Assembly (NCBI GenBank): GCA_910585015.1
Contig: CAJUCT010000020.1
Location: 1 to 64,000, forward strand
Direction: 5' to 3'
Length of the DNA stretch: 64,000 nt
Source of the DNA: an uncultured Acetatifactor sp.
GTDB lineage: Bacteria > Bacillota > Clostridia > Lachnospirales > Lachnospiraceae
Shown: piece after piece, positions 45,552-55,448 of the stretch
Layout of the letters: each line of letters starts with the position of its first letter
Numbering within the stretch: position 1 is the stretch's first letter
Program-made: the position numbers and the translations under genes
The notes under the pieces: generated by a model
Database searches by the model: none
What the model saw: only the letters and a program-made list of their open reading frames with translations
Told to the model about the DNA's origin: nothing

Positions 45552-48500
45552 TTATTGTATTTCATTCACATCAATCAGAAAGCGCAGCACATACTCGCGC
45601 TCCATGGGATAGCGGTACTCAGGGGCTGTGGCTGGGCCGCAGCTGCCTGTGCCTATGCCCATCTGGAAGGCCGAAATGGTAACATAGGTTCCCGTGCCCT
45701 TCTCGTCCTCCCGGTGCTTCATGGATAGCAGCTGACGGTCACTGTAGGGCTTGATCCCCAATTCATAAGGGCGATCTACGGCCCGAAAACTGACTCTCAG
45801 CTTTCCGTCGCTGACGCTGGCCCACTGGCAGTCACAGCGGTTGCCGCTCTCCTGGGGGCGAATGTTGGGTTCCGTCATGTCCCTGACTCGGCAGGAGACC
45901 ATGCCGATCTGAGTATGCTCTTTCATATCCGCGTAAGACTCACCGTTTCTTCCATAATATGCCACATCGCAAAAACTCTCGTCCAGTCGGAAAGCCTTGC
46001 CGAACCGGGGCAGATATCCGCTTGCCCGCTCACAGCGAAGCCTGCTGGTGACCAGGATGCCCTGGCTGCAGTACTCATAGGTATCCGCGCAGAGAAAGCT
46101 GCCTGCTTTACAGCTGATGCGGGTCCTCACCTTCAGCTGCAGTTCTGTGCGGTGGATGTCCAGCAGTTCCTCCCGCTGATCCGTAAATTCATTCACCCCG
46201 CAGCGCCGCAGCAGGTTCACGTCATTGTCCGTAGGGGCCCGGAAAAGGATGGTGTAGGGATCCGCCGCCGCCAGCCGAGTTTCTCCCAGATAAAGATTGG
46301 GGCGTCCGTTGTCCTCCTGCAGAATGGGCGGCAGCGGTTTCTGGCTGCTGCGGGCAGGTCTGGGCAGCGCCGCTTCCCGCAGAGTGATCTGCTCCACTGC
46401 CACCTCTCTGCCTGTATTTTTTTCCACAGTGGTGACTGTGAGCAGCAGTTCCTGGCGGGAATCCCGGTATATTCGCCGATATCCCTCCTCCGACCGCTTC
46501 TCGGGCGGCAGAATGCGGATGCATTTTCTCTCCAGCGGCCCCACCATGGGCACCACCTCCGTCTCCCGTCCGTCACTCCATTGACAGCGCAGCACAAAGC
46601 GGCTGCCGGGGGTAAAGCCCGTGGTGTTGAATATCTCGTACAAATTTCCCTCTACATGCGTCACACGGATGGGCCGGTAGAGAAACCGGGCGATCCGGGC
46701 GCCCGTAGAGGGGGTCCTGTCCGGATAAAAAATGCCGTCCACACAGAAGTTGCCGTCATGTTCCCATTCTCCGTGGTCTCCGCCATAGGTATAGCTGCCG
46801 TCCGGGTGCAGCACCGCATGGTCAGCCATTTCCCAGATGCAGCCTCCCATGAGGTTGTCATACCGATAGATCTCCCTCCAGTAACTCTCCGCATTGCCGG
46901 GACCCACCCCCATGGCATGGGCATATTCGCATAGAAAATAAGGCCTGTCGCACAGCTGGGACACATTGCGGACGCCTTCCCCCACCTGACGCACATTTTC
47001 CACAGAAGGATACATCTCGCTGCCCACATCGTAGGCCCTGCGCCGGGTGTGAATCACGCCCTCATAGTGGACGGGCAGGTTTGTTCTTTTTTTCAGATAG
47101 CTATACATCTTATCCGTATTGCAGTAGCCGCCGGATTCGTTGCCCAGACTCCACATGACGATGGAAATATGGAGTTTATCCCGGTGGAACAGTCTGCGGG
47201 CACGATCCAGATAGTGCAGACGCCAGGCCGGATCGCCGCTGATGTGGCTGTAATTGGGCGGCAGTCTGTGGGAAAAGCTGCCATGGGTCTCCAGATCGGC
47301 CTCGTCCACCACATAGATTCCCTGCTCGTCGCAGAGTTCCAGCAGATAGGGATCCGGCGGATAGTGGGATGTCCGTATGGTGTCTATATTGTACTCCTTA
47401 CAGAGGGATATATCTTTTTCTATCTCCTCCGGCGTCATGGTATAGCCGCCTGTAGGGCTGGTGTCATGATGATTCACGCCGTGGAGCTTTACCGGTCGGC
47501 CGTTTAAACGGAACACTTTTCCTTCTGTGGTCACATGTTTAAAGCCCACCCTCTCCCGTACACAGCAGCTCTCCGTCTCGATAAACAGATCGTACAACAC
47601 GGGTTCCTCCGCGTTCCACTCCCGGACGGAGAGTTCGGGAAAACGCACCTGAGCCACATGTTCCCGGGAATGTCCTTCTTGGCTTATGTCGAGGCCATGT
47701 CCCGCCAGGGTAAAGCGCACCGGGCCGTCCTCATACAGGGTAGCGGTGACAGTCGCGTCATATACTGCCCCCGGCATTGGGGTCATTCCGCCCTGTCCGT
47801 TCCTGCAGATCTCAGTCTCCCAGGCCACATCCCAGATATCGCTCTCCTCGCAGACCCGCAGCAGCACATCCCGAAAAATACCGTTGTTGCGGAACATATC
47901 CTGACACTCCAGGTAGGAACCGTTGCACCACCTATGTACCACGGCCAGCAGTTCGTTTTCCCCCTGACACAGAAACTCCGTCACATCAAACTCCGCCATG
48001 TTGTGGGAGCCCTCGGAATAACCCACAAAACAGCCGTTTACATACAGGTCCACACAAGCGGCAACCCCTAAGAAGGAAATCTCATGCCTTTTTTCGGGAT
48101 CTTGTACCTGAAAAAAGCGCCTGTATACACCCACAAAATTGTACTCCTCACCGGGGTCTTTGCGCCGGGGAGTGTTGCCCTGATCCGCGCCCACCCAGGT
48201 GAAAACCGGACCCACCTTGCCCACCGTGGGGATCCGGGGCGGCTGGAAGGGGAACTGGTAACGGGTATTTACATAGAAGGGCCTGTCATACCCCTGGAAC
48301 TGCCAACAGCCGGGCACGGCTATCCGATCCCACTCCACCTTCTCCGTGTCCAAAATGGCGGGCATCCGGGATGGCTTTGCATAGAAATGAAAATCCCAAT
48401 TGCCGCTTAGACAAAACACCTTGGGGGACGCATAGCGCTTTTGGCGCAGGCTGACCCGCTCTGCCTGCTCCCGATCCGGATAGGGGATAAAGTAACTTCT

Positions 48501-48569
48501 GGGGGCCAGTCTGTTTACGGCCAGCGTCTCAAAAGAGTGGTAGTTGTCCTGGTTGATAATATATTGCAT
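45552..48569 (-). CDS. lacZ: Glycoside hydrolase family 2 beta-galactosidase
   Basis: 1005 residues with AGGAGGGAT 7 nt before the ATG. It has the large LacZ architecture: N-terminal jelly-roll (FSLSGNWDF-like start, WQFQGYDRPFY), two immunoglobulin-like domains, the TIM barrel and the C-terminal small-chain domain (RAPTDNDVN). The acid/base Glu478 lies in WSLGNESGG and the nucleophile Glu548 in FLCEYAHAMG. No signal peptide, so it acts on imported lactose or galactosides. Neighbours are not lactose permease or regulator genes. It follows the membrane-protein gene by 60 bp. Confidence 0.93.
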   Translation of the reverse strand: MQYIINQDNYHSFETLAVNRLAPRSYFIPYPDREQAERVSLRQKRYASPKVFCLSGNWDFHFYAKPSRMPAILDTEKVEWDRIAVPGCWQFQGYDRPFYVNTRYQFPFQPPRIPTVGKVGPVFTWVGADQGNTPRRKDPGEEYNFVGVYRRFFQVQDPEKRHEISFLGVAACVDLYVNGCFVGYSEGSHNMAEFDVTEFLCQGENELLAVVHRWCNGSYLECQDMFRNNGIFRDVLLRVCEESDIWDVAWETEICRNGQGGMTPMPGAVYDATVTATLYEDGPVRFTLAGHGLDISQEGHSREHVAQVRFPELSVREWNAEEPVLYDLFIETESCCVRERVGFKHVTTEGKVFRLNGRPVKLHGVNHHDTSPTGGYTMTPEEIEKDISLCKEYNIDTIRTSHYPPDPYLLELCDEQGIYVVDEADLETHGSFSHRLPPNYSHISGDPAWRLHYLDRARRLFHRDKLHISIVMWSLGNESGGYCNTDKMYSYLKKRTNLPVHYEGVIHTRRRAYDVGSEMYPSVENVRQVGEGVRNVSQLCDRPYFLCEYAHAMGVGPGNAESYWREIYRYDNLMGGCIWEMADHAVLHPDGSYTYGGDHGEWEHDGNFCVDGIFYPDRTPSTGARIARFLYRPIRVTHVEGNLYEIFNTTGFTPGSRFVLRCQWSDGRETEVVPMVGPLERKCIRILPPEKRSEEGYRRIYRDSRQELLLTVTTVEKNTGREVAVEQITLREAALPRPARSSQKPLPPILQEDNGRPNLYLGETRLAAADPYTILFRAPTDNDVNLLRRCGVNEFTDQREELLDIHRTELQLKVRTRISCKAGSFLCADTYEYCSQGILVTSRLRCERASGYLPRFGKAFRLDESFCDVAYYGRNGESYADMKEHTQIGMVSCRVRDMTEPNIRPQESGNRCDCQWASVSDGKLRVSFRAVDRPYELGIKPYSDRQLLSMKHREDEKGTGTYVTISAFQMGIGTGSCGPATAPEYRYPMEREYVLRFLIDVNEIQ

Positions 48570-48590
48570 GGTCGTATCCCTCCTATTTTT

Positions 48591-48617
48591 AGTTCCGCAT
48601 GTTCCGCATGTTCCACA
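48591..48617 (-). repeat. Family-1 leader repeat fragment before lacZ
   Basis: Two overlapping copies of the proximal box (AGTTCCGCATGTTCC, GTTCCGCATGTTCC) remain, just upstream of the lacZ ribosome site. Confidence 0.5.
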
Positions 48618-48629
48618 ACAGTCTCTATA

Positions 48630-49958
48630 TTATCCCATCATAAAATAGGTTTCGCCGCCCAGCAGGCGGAAGAAAAAATAGGCCCCGCACCAGATCTGGT
48701 AGAGCAGTACCAGCCCGGCCAGAATGTAAGCGGCGCGAATCAGAACCAGCCGAACCTGCCTCATGGGTTTTTCCTCCCGGGCCGGCAGCATAATGTCTAT
48801 ATTCCGCAGGGACAGCCATTTGACCAGGCTCACCGCATACAGCCAGAAGATGGCAAAAAGATAACCCCACAGAAAATTCCCGTCTCTGGAACGTCCGCCT
48901 GTCTCCACCAGAAGCAGGGCCTCCGCAAACCCAACCAACGTCATCAACCAGGCGAAGAGGTATGTGCGTCTTAGACGAAACAGATATATGTCCCCAGGCC
49001 GGACGTTTTCCCTGACCGCTCCCGGTCGTCGTCCGGTCACGGCCAGCACACTGGCCCCCAGCACCACCAGGGGAAAAGCCAGTGAACAGAGCACCGCCAG
49101 CTTGGGCCTGTCTGCGTGCAGGGAGAAAGTGTACCAGGGGTCAAAGGTCATGCCATTGCCCGTGTCCTCCCCAAACAGCACCATGTTCTGCCACAGCACT
49201 ACGCCGCAGGCGGGCAGCACCGCCGATCCCAATAGGAATACCTGTATAAAACGTACTTTATGACACAGATCCCACAGCAGCTTCAAAGCCAGCGCCGGGG
49301 CAAAGACTGTAAGAAAGCTGGGCTTAACGCCGGTACATACCACCAGGAGCAGGGCAAAGACAAACCATTGCTTTACCGTAATTTTTTCCCGGTAATTCTC
49401 CTCCAGCTTCTGGTAATACAGCAGCGCCGCCAGCGCAAGCAGCCGCATACACAGGTAGGTGGAGTTGTGCCACAGATTGCCGGACTGGTAACTCACATAG
49501 CGGTAGCTGCCCGCCCATTTCAGGTAAAAGGGCATCACCAGGTTCAGCGCCAGTGCCGCCGCCATGGTGGCCCAGCTTCTCCTCTGCATACCGGCCATGC
49601 GGCGCAGCAGCAGTTCTGTCAGCAGCAGGGAGGCCACCGTCACCGCCGCCAAAAACAGGGCTATCCCCACTGTAGTCCTACCACACAGGTAGTACAGCGC
49701 CTGATAGGCATAGGCGGTAAAACTGTAGTACCAGCCGTCCTCCACGATCATGCTGATATGGTAGGGCAGGTCGGATTGGAAGTAACGGTTGTCATAGTCC
49801 AGGGGCTGAACCGACTGCATATAATATAGATAGAGACAAGCTGCGCCATACAGCGCCGTCAAGACCCACATCGCCCACTGGCCACCGCCAATTTCACCTT
49901 TTATTCTTTTTTTCTTTGTCTGCTTTATATTGTTTTCCACTGCCGCACTCCCTGTCAC
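48630..49958 (-). CDS. Polytopic membrane protein, possibly glycosyltransferase-C-like
   Basis: 442 residues with about 10-11 transmembrane helices. A first extracytoplasmic loop contains DYDNRYFQSDLPYHIS and EDGWYYSFTAYAYQALYY. That layout, an acidic pair after the first helix and many helices, resembles GT-C glycosyltransferases and related membrane mannosyl/arabinosyl transferases, but I do not recognise the family securely. It precedes lacZ and probably shares its promoter. Confidence 0.75.
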   Translation of the reverse strand: MTGSAAVENNIKQTKKKRIKGEIGGGQWAMWVLTALYGAACLYLYYMQSVQPLDYDNRYFQSDLPYHISMIVEDGWYYSFTAYAYQALYYLCGRTTVGIALFLAAVTVASLLLTELLLRRMAGMQRRSWATMAAALALNLVMPFYLKWAGSYRYVSYQSGNLWHNSTYLCMRLLALAALLYYQKLEENYREKITVKQWFVFALLLVVCTGVKPSFLTVFAPALALKLLWDLCHKVRFIQVFLLGSAVLPACGVVLWQNMVLFGEDTGNGMTFDPWYTFSLHADRPKLAVLCSLAFPLVVLGASVLAVTGRRPGAVRENVRPGDIYLFRLRRTYLFAWLMTLVGFAEALLLVETGGRSRDGNFLWGYLFAIFWLYAVSLVKWLSLRNIDIMLPAREEKPMRQVRLVLIRAAYILAGLVLLYQIWCGAYFFFRLLGGETYFMMG

Positions 49959-50109
49959 AAAATTCTGTTTCCCTCTCCTATAACCTTTTCACCGGCCTGC
50001 TTTCCGGTTTTCCCATCCGGGACTTTCACTCATGTACAGTATATCCGTTTCTTTCATGAAAATCAATGACAAAAGGGGGTGACTCTCCCCCTGCTGGAAT
50101 GATATATAA
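49959..50109. other. Intergenic stretch before the membrane-protein gene
   Basis: It holds the promoter at 50038-50066 and a small GC hairpin near 49992-50006 (ACCGG...CCGGT). Nothing else was seen. Confidence 0.4.
50038..50066 (-). promoter_or_regulatory. Predicted promoter of the membrane protein-lacZ unit
   Basis: TTGATT, 17 bp, TATACT on the minus strand, about 75 bp before the start codon. Confidence 0.55.
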
Positions 50110-50209
50110 AAGTACGGGGTAGAATATCTGCTGCTCCAGTGGAAGAGCGGCGATTACACTTATGGCGGGGATGATCCGTACTGGTACGTGTTCCAGAGAG
50201 AATCCTAAG
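50110..50209 (+). pseudogene. Relic 3' end of a plus-strand gene
   Basis: A frame open from 50110 encodes about 30 codons with protein-like composition (EYLLLQWKSGDYTYGGDDP, then YWYVFQRES) and then a TAA. No start codon or upstream frame fits. A strong terminator follows 34 bp later, as expected after a real gene. The product is not recognised. Confidence 0.45.
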
Positions 50210-50242
50210 AAAAAGCATGGATGAGTAGGGCTGTAACAGTGA

Positions 50243-50290
50243 AGCCTGCCCGTATCCTTTTTATATCAGGAGACAGGGCAGGCTTATTTT
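50243..50290 (+). terminator. Intrinsic terminator after the gene relic
   Basis: Stem AGCCTGCCC/GGGCAGGCT followed by TATTTTTGA on the plus strand. Confidence 0.75.
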
Positions 50291-50429
50291 TGATAGTATC
50301 TCAGAGACGAAATTTGGGAACTAATCTTCCAAATACCGATTGGTGCAATATCACAGGCGAAACCGGAGTTTGGCCAAGCTAAACTCCAAATATGCATGTA
50401 GAGGTAAGTTATGCAGAATCTCCGGGGCC

Positions 50430-51107
50430 CTACCGGATCTCCCATACAACCGTGACAGTATCCGAGACCTCAATATCATCCGGCTCAATATCCAGATCGT
50501 AGCTTGCGCTCAACGGAGCCAGCAAGTTCTCAATCTCTTCACTTGTCAACATCTCGCCGCTCATCGGGCGCGCTTCAAGATTAATCTGCCCCCACGAATA
50601 ATCAATGCTCTGGATATCTTTGAGTTCCACACCCGCGGCCTGAGTCAAAACGGCCGCCTTCTTCTTCGCGTCAGTCACCGCCTTACCCACAAGTTCATTC
50701 TTTACCGCCTCCTGATCCTTCACGGTATAGCTGAGTTTAAATTTCGGATTAATCGGGCAGTGCGCAAGCGCATAGAGGATCTTTCCAAGCCGCTCATTGT
50801 CGGACGCAAACTCCACCTTCATCTGATGCTGGAATTTATATCCCACAAATCTCTGCTTATAACTGCCATCCTCATTATACCTCTCATATTCCGTGTCCAC
50901 TTTAAAGTTCAGGGTCTTAAGTTCTGACCGCTCAAATCCAAAACCCGCGAGAATGTCCCTTAAACACTCCGTGTCCTGGGCCGAGTGCTGGAGCATTTCA
51001 CTGTACTCGGGATATATCCCCTCCAGTGATATGGCGATTCTTGTCGTATCCGGCCTTAACCTTATCTGCCCTTTGCCTGTTACGCGAATTGTTCTCATAC
51101 TGCTCAT
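50430..51107 (-). CDS. SIMPL domain-containing protein (DUF541)
   Basis: 225 residues with AAAGGGG upstream of the ATG. N-terminal TIRVTGKGQIRLRPDTTRI and the central EYERYNEDGSYKQRFVGYKFQ are typical of the SIMPL/DUF541 fold, followed by a helix with KKKAAVLTQAAGVEL. Most relatives are periplasmic or surface proteins, but this one has no signal peptide. The function is unknown. Confidence 0.88.
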   Translation of the reverse strand: MSSMRTIRVTGKGQIRLRPDTTRIAISLEGIYPEYSEMLQHSAQDTECLRDILAGFGFERSELKTLNFKVDTEYERYNEDGSYKQRFVGYKFQHQMKVEFASDNERLGKILYALAHCPINPKFKLSYTVKDQEAVKNELVGKAVTDAKKKAAVLTQAAGVELKDIQSIDYSWGQINLEARPMSGEMLTSEEIENLLAPLSASYDLDIEPDDIEVSDTVTVVWEIR

Positions 51108-51438
51108 AATCTGCCCCTTTCTTATAGTGTTACTTTATGCCTGGCTTTTTTCCAGACATCCTTTATTTAATTGTTACAGCCTTTACATAGCCTGCATAGT
51201 CATAACACAGGTCACAATAAATCATTACTGATTATAAACACCTTTTCCGCTTTCAAATTTCGTTGTCGGTAACTGCTGTAAGAGAACCATCTAAGTTAGG
51301 AAGATTTCCTTTTTCTATTTATACCGCTTGGCTTATCCAGTGTCAATTCCCCATATAGTGTCATGTACAACTTTGTCATTTTGCAAAAGGTGCAAAAATA
51401 CGGCGTTAGGAGCTTGCTCTGATTTCAGGCAGAAGCGG
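51108..51438. other. Intergenic stretch, nothing convincing
   Basis: AT-rich DNA upstream of the SIMPL gene. I found no terminator, RNA gene or credible frame. Confidence 0.3.
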
Positions 51439-51570
51439 TCACCCCTCCCAATTCAATGCGCCATACACCGTCTCCAGCAGGATCTGGGGCATAAAAGGCT
51501 TTGTGATATAGTCCTCCACCCCCAGCTTTCTGGCTTTTTCTATGGCAGTCAGTTCCTTGGTAGCTGTCAT
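51439..51570 (-). pseudogene. Relic C-terminal half of a receiver domain
   Basis: 43 codons (MTATKELTAIEKARKLGVED, then YITKPFMPQ) match the end of a response-regulator receiver, from the beta-4 TA motif through the conserved YITKPF lysine to the last helix. The phospho-acceptor half is missing. The ATG overlaps the HD-GYP relic's stop (ATGA), probably by chance of the deletion. Confidence 0.7.
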
Positions 51571-52127
51571 AACTCGTCCACCATTTTCAGCATAATCTCC
51601 ACGATCTGAGGGTCAAACTGTGTCCCCTTCCCTGCCAGCAGTTCGTCCCTTATCACTTCCTGGGGAAGAGCCCTTCGATAACTTCTGTTTGACGCCATGG
51701 CGTCATAAGCATCCGCTACGCCGATAATTCTGGCATGTTCCGGCGTATTGTCCCCCACAAGGCCGTTGGGATAGCCTTTCCCGTCATAGCGCTCGTGGTG
51801 GAATTTCGCCCCGGTCGCAATCATCTGATCCTTGGTAAAGGCTTTTAATATATGGTATCCGGAAACCGGATGTAATTTTATAAAAGCATATTCTTCCTCC
51901 GTCAGTTTGCCTGGCTTGTTGATAATTCCGTCAGGTATCCTGATCTTTCCCACATCATGCAGCAGCTCCGCCTGCTCCTTTTCCTGGGCCATGGTGCTGG
52001 CGCCGATAGCCAGGGCATCCTTTCTGGCGTTCTGATAAAATGTGGTCATTATGTATGCCGACAAAAAAGCCAGCGCCGCCAGCGTCACGATTATGGTGAT
52101 AAAAAAATGCTTTTTGTTTGTTTTCAT
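51567..52127 (-). pseudogene. HD-GYP phosphodiesterase with an internal deletion
   Basis: 186 residues. A basic N-terminus and transmembrane helix (9-31) run for about 20 more residues (STMAQEKEQ) straight into LLHDVGKIRIPDGI, the second half of an HD-GYP domain. HHERYDGKGYPNGL and DAYDAMASNRSYR are intact. The sensor region, linker and first HD helix with its metal-binding His are missing. HD-GYP enzymes hydrolyse cyclic-di-GMP; this copy is unlikely to. The adjacent receiver relic suggests both come from one multidomain regulator or neighbours. Confidence 0.75.
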
Positions 52128-52280
52128 CTCAAGTCCATCCCTGATTTCTTTTGCGGCCCATATTATGGTTTCAAATCACTGTTCTTCATATAGAAGAGAA
52201 ACTTTACTAAATCATATATACTGATATAAGAATAACAGAAATGCTGTCGGCAGCGCAACATATAAAAACAATTAAAGCGA

Positions 52281-52305
52281 AAAAGGCAGACTTTTAGTCC
52301 TGCCT
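52281..52305 (-). terminator. Intrinsic terminator after the 154-residue hypothetical
   Basis: Stem AGGCAGgACT/AGTcTGCCT with a 3-nt loop, followed by TTTTTCG on the minus strand. Confidence 0.75.
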
Positions 52306-52321
52306 CCTTCTGTCTATTTTC

Positions 52322-52786
52322 TCAGAGTTCCCCATATTCCAAAACCAGTGTCTCCTTTTCCCCGTCAGGACAAACGTAGACAAACCTTACCATAGAATCC
52401 TTACAGGCCCAGAAAAACGGCTCCGTACAGGCAATATCAAACCCTGCCTCTCCGCTGATGGTATCTGTCAGCACAATACTCTGAAAACAGGCTGTTTGAT
52501 TCATCTCCAGCACTTCCAGCTGTCCCTGCAGAATCCGGTGCAGTTCTTTCTTCGTAATCGGGTCTTCCAGAATCTGCCTGTAGCGAAAGCAGGAAGCTGT
52601 ATAACGATTGGTATTAATGATTCTCTCCATGTATTCTTCCAGTTCTTTGGGCAGGATCTCTTTGACCGCAACCCTTATTTCCCGTTCCGGATTCTTGTGA
52701 ATCTGTACGATCAGGGAGGAAAGCATCCGCGAAGTTATAATTATAAAATCCTCTCCTCCATTAATTTTTAGCATAAATTCCCGCAT
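52322..52786 (-). CDS. Hypothetical protein
   Basis: 154 residues, soluble, no recognised domain. Start MREFMLKINGGEDFIII; a second ATG follows after four codons. The predicted order is strand-helix-strand, with a long helix (RQILEDPITKKELHRILQGQ) in the middle and strands at the C-terminus (FVYVCPDGEKETLVLEYGEL). It has its own terminator, and its upstream DNA contains a family-3 repeat. Confidence 0.6.
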   Translation of the reverse strand: MREFMLKINGGEDFIIITSRMLSSLIVQIHKNPEREIRVAVKEILPKELEEYMERIINTNRYTASCFRYRQILEDPITKKELHRILQGQLEVLEMNQTACFQSIVLTDTISGEAGFDIACTEPFFWACKDSMVRFVYVCPDGEKETLVLEYGEL

Positions 52787-52872
52787 TACAATCCCCTTAC
52801 TCAGAAATGTCTCTCCCGGATCAATTCCTGTGGATTTCTAAAGTCATATCCTTTCATTTTTACCCGTTTTCT

Positions 52873-53012
52873 AGGCGATTGCGAAACTCCCTTTCTGATA
52901 ACAGTGGATGGGCAATATATACAAAATAAGGGCGACTTGCCACTGCGTCGGAGCCCGTTTTTGTATATATTGACCAGCCACGTCACTTGCAGACAACCTT
53001 TCACAATTGCCT
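52873..53012 (-). repeat. Imperfect palindromic repeat, family 3, copy B
   Basis: A 140-bp element starting directly after the permease stop codon. The inner arms CAATATATACAAAA/TTTTGTATATATTG are the same as in copy A; the outer arms are AGGCAATTGTGAAA and TTTCGCAATCGCCT on the minus strand. Confidence 0.8.
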
Positions 53013-53013
53013 G

Positions 53014-55425
53014 TTACCCGTTTTCCGCGCTCCGGAGACGTTCCACCAGCGCATCTTTTGCAAAGCGGCTCATAATTACGAGTGTGATAAAGACAGGTAC
53101 GATGGTCAACACGCCGCCATAGGCGAGGGCAAGCCCCGTGGGGAATCGAAATGCCATATAGAACGCGCCTCCCCTATACAGCATCCCGCAGAGTACATAT
53201 CCGCAGAGTGTGCCGACGGTCATGGTCACGCCCACAGCGGCCAGTACCAGCAGCAGACTCTCCCCCAGCAGCATCTTTCGAATCTGCCCTTTGCCCATGC
53301 CGATGGATTCCAGCATGGCAAGTTCCTGCCTGCGGGTGACGATATTTGTGATCAGTGTGTTCATCATACTCAATATACTGAACATCATGATGAATACCGC
53401 CAGACCGCTGATGGCGCCGAACATCTGATCCGCATTCCGGGAATAAGCCACCCGGCGCTCCGCCAGGGTTTCCAGACCCAGTTCCGCTCTCTTTGCAACC
53501 AACTGTTCCAGCGCATCTGCCACCATGGATTCCTTGTCTGCCGATACCGCCACCAACAAATCGGTATTCAGGCTGTCATACTCCACCAATTCCAGGATGG
53601 CCTGTTCAGGCATCAAAAACCATCCCTCCAGGCCATTGCGCTCCAGCGCAAAACGGTAATCTACAATCCCCAGAATCGTAACCTCCCTTTCTGCCGTCTC
53701 GTTGCCGTCATAGTAGTGCAGCGTAATTCTGTCGCCCGGCCGGAACTGCCATCCATAGACTTCCTGGACGGTGTCGTTGTCTGTGGTCAGAATGTAATCG
53801 CCGCTCATCAGCTTGTCATAGTCTGCGCTTCCATCCTCCAGATATTGTCCGATCTGATCTGTCTCCTGTGCTGTCAGCGGATAAATCACATCATTGCTGC
53901 CATATTCATCCCGCTGGGGAAAATCAAAACGTACCCCAAAATACTTAACCTGATCCACCCTTTCCACACCTTCCAGAGCAGTAATATCCGCAATCAACTC
54001 CCCGTCCATAGGATTCAGGGCCTGCAGGCCGCTGACACCGTTTTCACTCAATTCAATCGCCGCCGGGGTATAATAAATATTGAATTCCGCATTCCGAAAA
54101 TATCCCTGTCTGGCAAAATTGTCCTTATTAAAAGAGGACATATAGGTGGCTGCCGTCATAAAGAGAATGCCGCCCAGCCCCAGAGACAACATGGTAATGA
54201 CTGCTTTTTTCTTATTTTTGGAGAAATTTATGGTCGCCAGGCCCAGGGATGTCAGTCTGCGGCACAGCTTTCTGCCCCCCGTCTGCTTCATTTCATCCTG
54301 AGGCACATAGCGCAGCGCCTCCATGGGCGAGACAGCTGCCGCTATCCTGGCGGGTCTGTGCACGGAAATCATGGTGATCACATAGATCACGGCAAATACC
54401 ACTATCAGGATTGTCAAAATATTGCCCACACTGAATCCGTCGGGGATAAGGACACAGCCCACCAATATGCCGATAGCCATGCCTATGGGAGCAGAACGGA
54501 GAAACAACATACTCCCCTCTCTGGAGACCATCTTTTTCATCTGCTTTCTGGTCATGCCAATGGTGCGAAGCTGCCCAAACTGGTGGATTCTTCCTATGAC
54601 GGACAGGTAAAACACGCCGTAAATCACCAGCGTACACGCCAGCAGAATCACCGCCCCCACCAGTCCCCACAGCAATACAATCTGGGAGTCCGGTGCAAGG
54701 GAGTCCAGAAAGGCTTTGGAGGGATTCACATATTTCCTCTCTATTCCATGGTCCTGGCCAATCTGATACATCAGATTCTTACATTCCTGCGCCGACAGAT
54801 AGGCTGCGTCAGATAATTTCGCATACACCTCATAGGGCTGACCGGCCAGCTGGCTGCCATGCTCCGCATACCCTCGGGAGAAAAATACGGAAAACTGCTT
54901 TGTCTCATCACTTCCTGCCAGAATTCCGGAGACGGTAAAGGTCTCTGCGCTGCCGTCATAAAAGGAAAAAGTCACTTTGCTCCCCACCTCGGGATCTATG
55001 CCCATCTTCCCGAGCATGGCGCCGCAGACAGCCACCTCATCGTCCTGTGTTGGCAGCGTTCCGCTCTCCAGCTGACCAACCCGGATCTCGTCAGACATGT
55101 CGCTGACATAGTAGGGCATAAGGCCAAAGCTCCCCATTTCTGTAAGCACTCCTGTCTTTACTTGGATCTGATAGGAGATTCGCTCATCCCTTTTCAGAGC
55201 CTCTGCCTGCTCCTTTGTCAGGTTATAGAAACCCACCTGCTGCCTGTGGGCCAGTTCTCTTCTGTTCCGCTCCTCCTGGCCCATGGAAAATGCCAGAATC
55301 CCCGTGAGCAGGGCCGATGCCAGGGCGATGGTAATCATCACGAAGATATTGCGCATACGGCTGGTTTTAAGACTCTCCCTGGACATCAAAGATATCATTT
55401 TGCTGGTCGTTTTTTTACTGTTCAT
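53014..55425 (-). CDS. FtsX-like ABC transporter permease
   Basis: 803 residues. A cytoplasmic N-terminus and TM1 (about 24-48) are followed by a large external domain, three helices near 235-345, a second external domain, and three C-terminal helices (about 680-790). This is the duplicated FtsX/MacB layout. The permease probably works with the ABC ATPase 24 bp upstream, exporting a lipid or peptide or transmitting a signal; the substrate is not determinable. A two-component system lies upstream. Confidence 0.9.
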   Translation of the reverse strand: MNSKKTTSKMISLMSRESLKTSRMRNIFVMITIALASALLTGILAFSMGQEERNRRELAHRQQVGFYNLTKEQAEALKRDERISYQIQVKTGVLTEMGSFGLMPYYVSDMSDEIRVGQLESGTLPTQDDEVAVCGAMLGKMGIDPEVGSKVTFSFYDGSAETFTVSGILAGSDETKQFSVFFSRGYAEHGSQLAGQPYEVYAKLSDAAYLSAQECKNLMYQIGQDHGIERKYVNPSKAFLDSLAPDSQIVLLWGLVGAVILLACTLVIYGVFYLSVIGRIHQFGQLRTIGMTRKQMKKMVSREGSMLFLRSAPIGMAIGILVGCVLIPDGFSVGNILTILIVVFAVIYVITMISVHRPARIAAAVSPMEALRYVPQDEMKQTGGRKLCRRLTSLGLATINFSKNKKKAVITMLSLGLGGILFMTAATYMSSFNKDNFARQGYFRNAEFNIYYTPAAIELSENGVSGLQALNPMDGELIADITALEGVERVDQVKYFGVRFDFPQRDEYGSNDVIYPLTAQETDQIGQYLEDGSADYDKLMSGDYILTTDNDTVQEVYGWQFRPGDRITLHYYDGNETAEREVTILGIVDYRFALERNGLEGWFLMPEQAILELVEYDSLNTDLLVAVSADKESMVADALEQLVAKRAELGLETLAERRVAYSRNADQMFGAISGLAVFIMMFSILSMMNTLITNIVTRRQELAMLESIGMGKGQIRKMLLGESLLLVLAAVGVTMTVGTLCGYVLCGMLYRGGAFYMAFRFPTGLALAYGGVLTIVPVFITLVIMSRFAKDALVERLRSAENG

Positions 55426-55448
55426 ATTACCCTCTTTTCTCGTTCCTT

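Noticed and set aside
52801..53004. Minus-strand frame of 67 codons
   Set aside because: Most of it lies in the family-3 repeat; only the last 18 codons are outside, without a clear ribosome site.
52987..54816. Plus-strand frame of 609 codons
   Set aside because: Antisense to the FtsX permease; His/Gln-rich composition and a start inside a repeat element.
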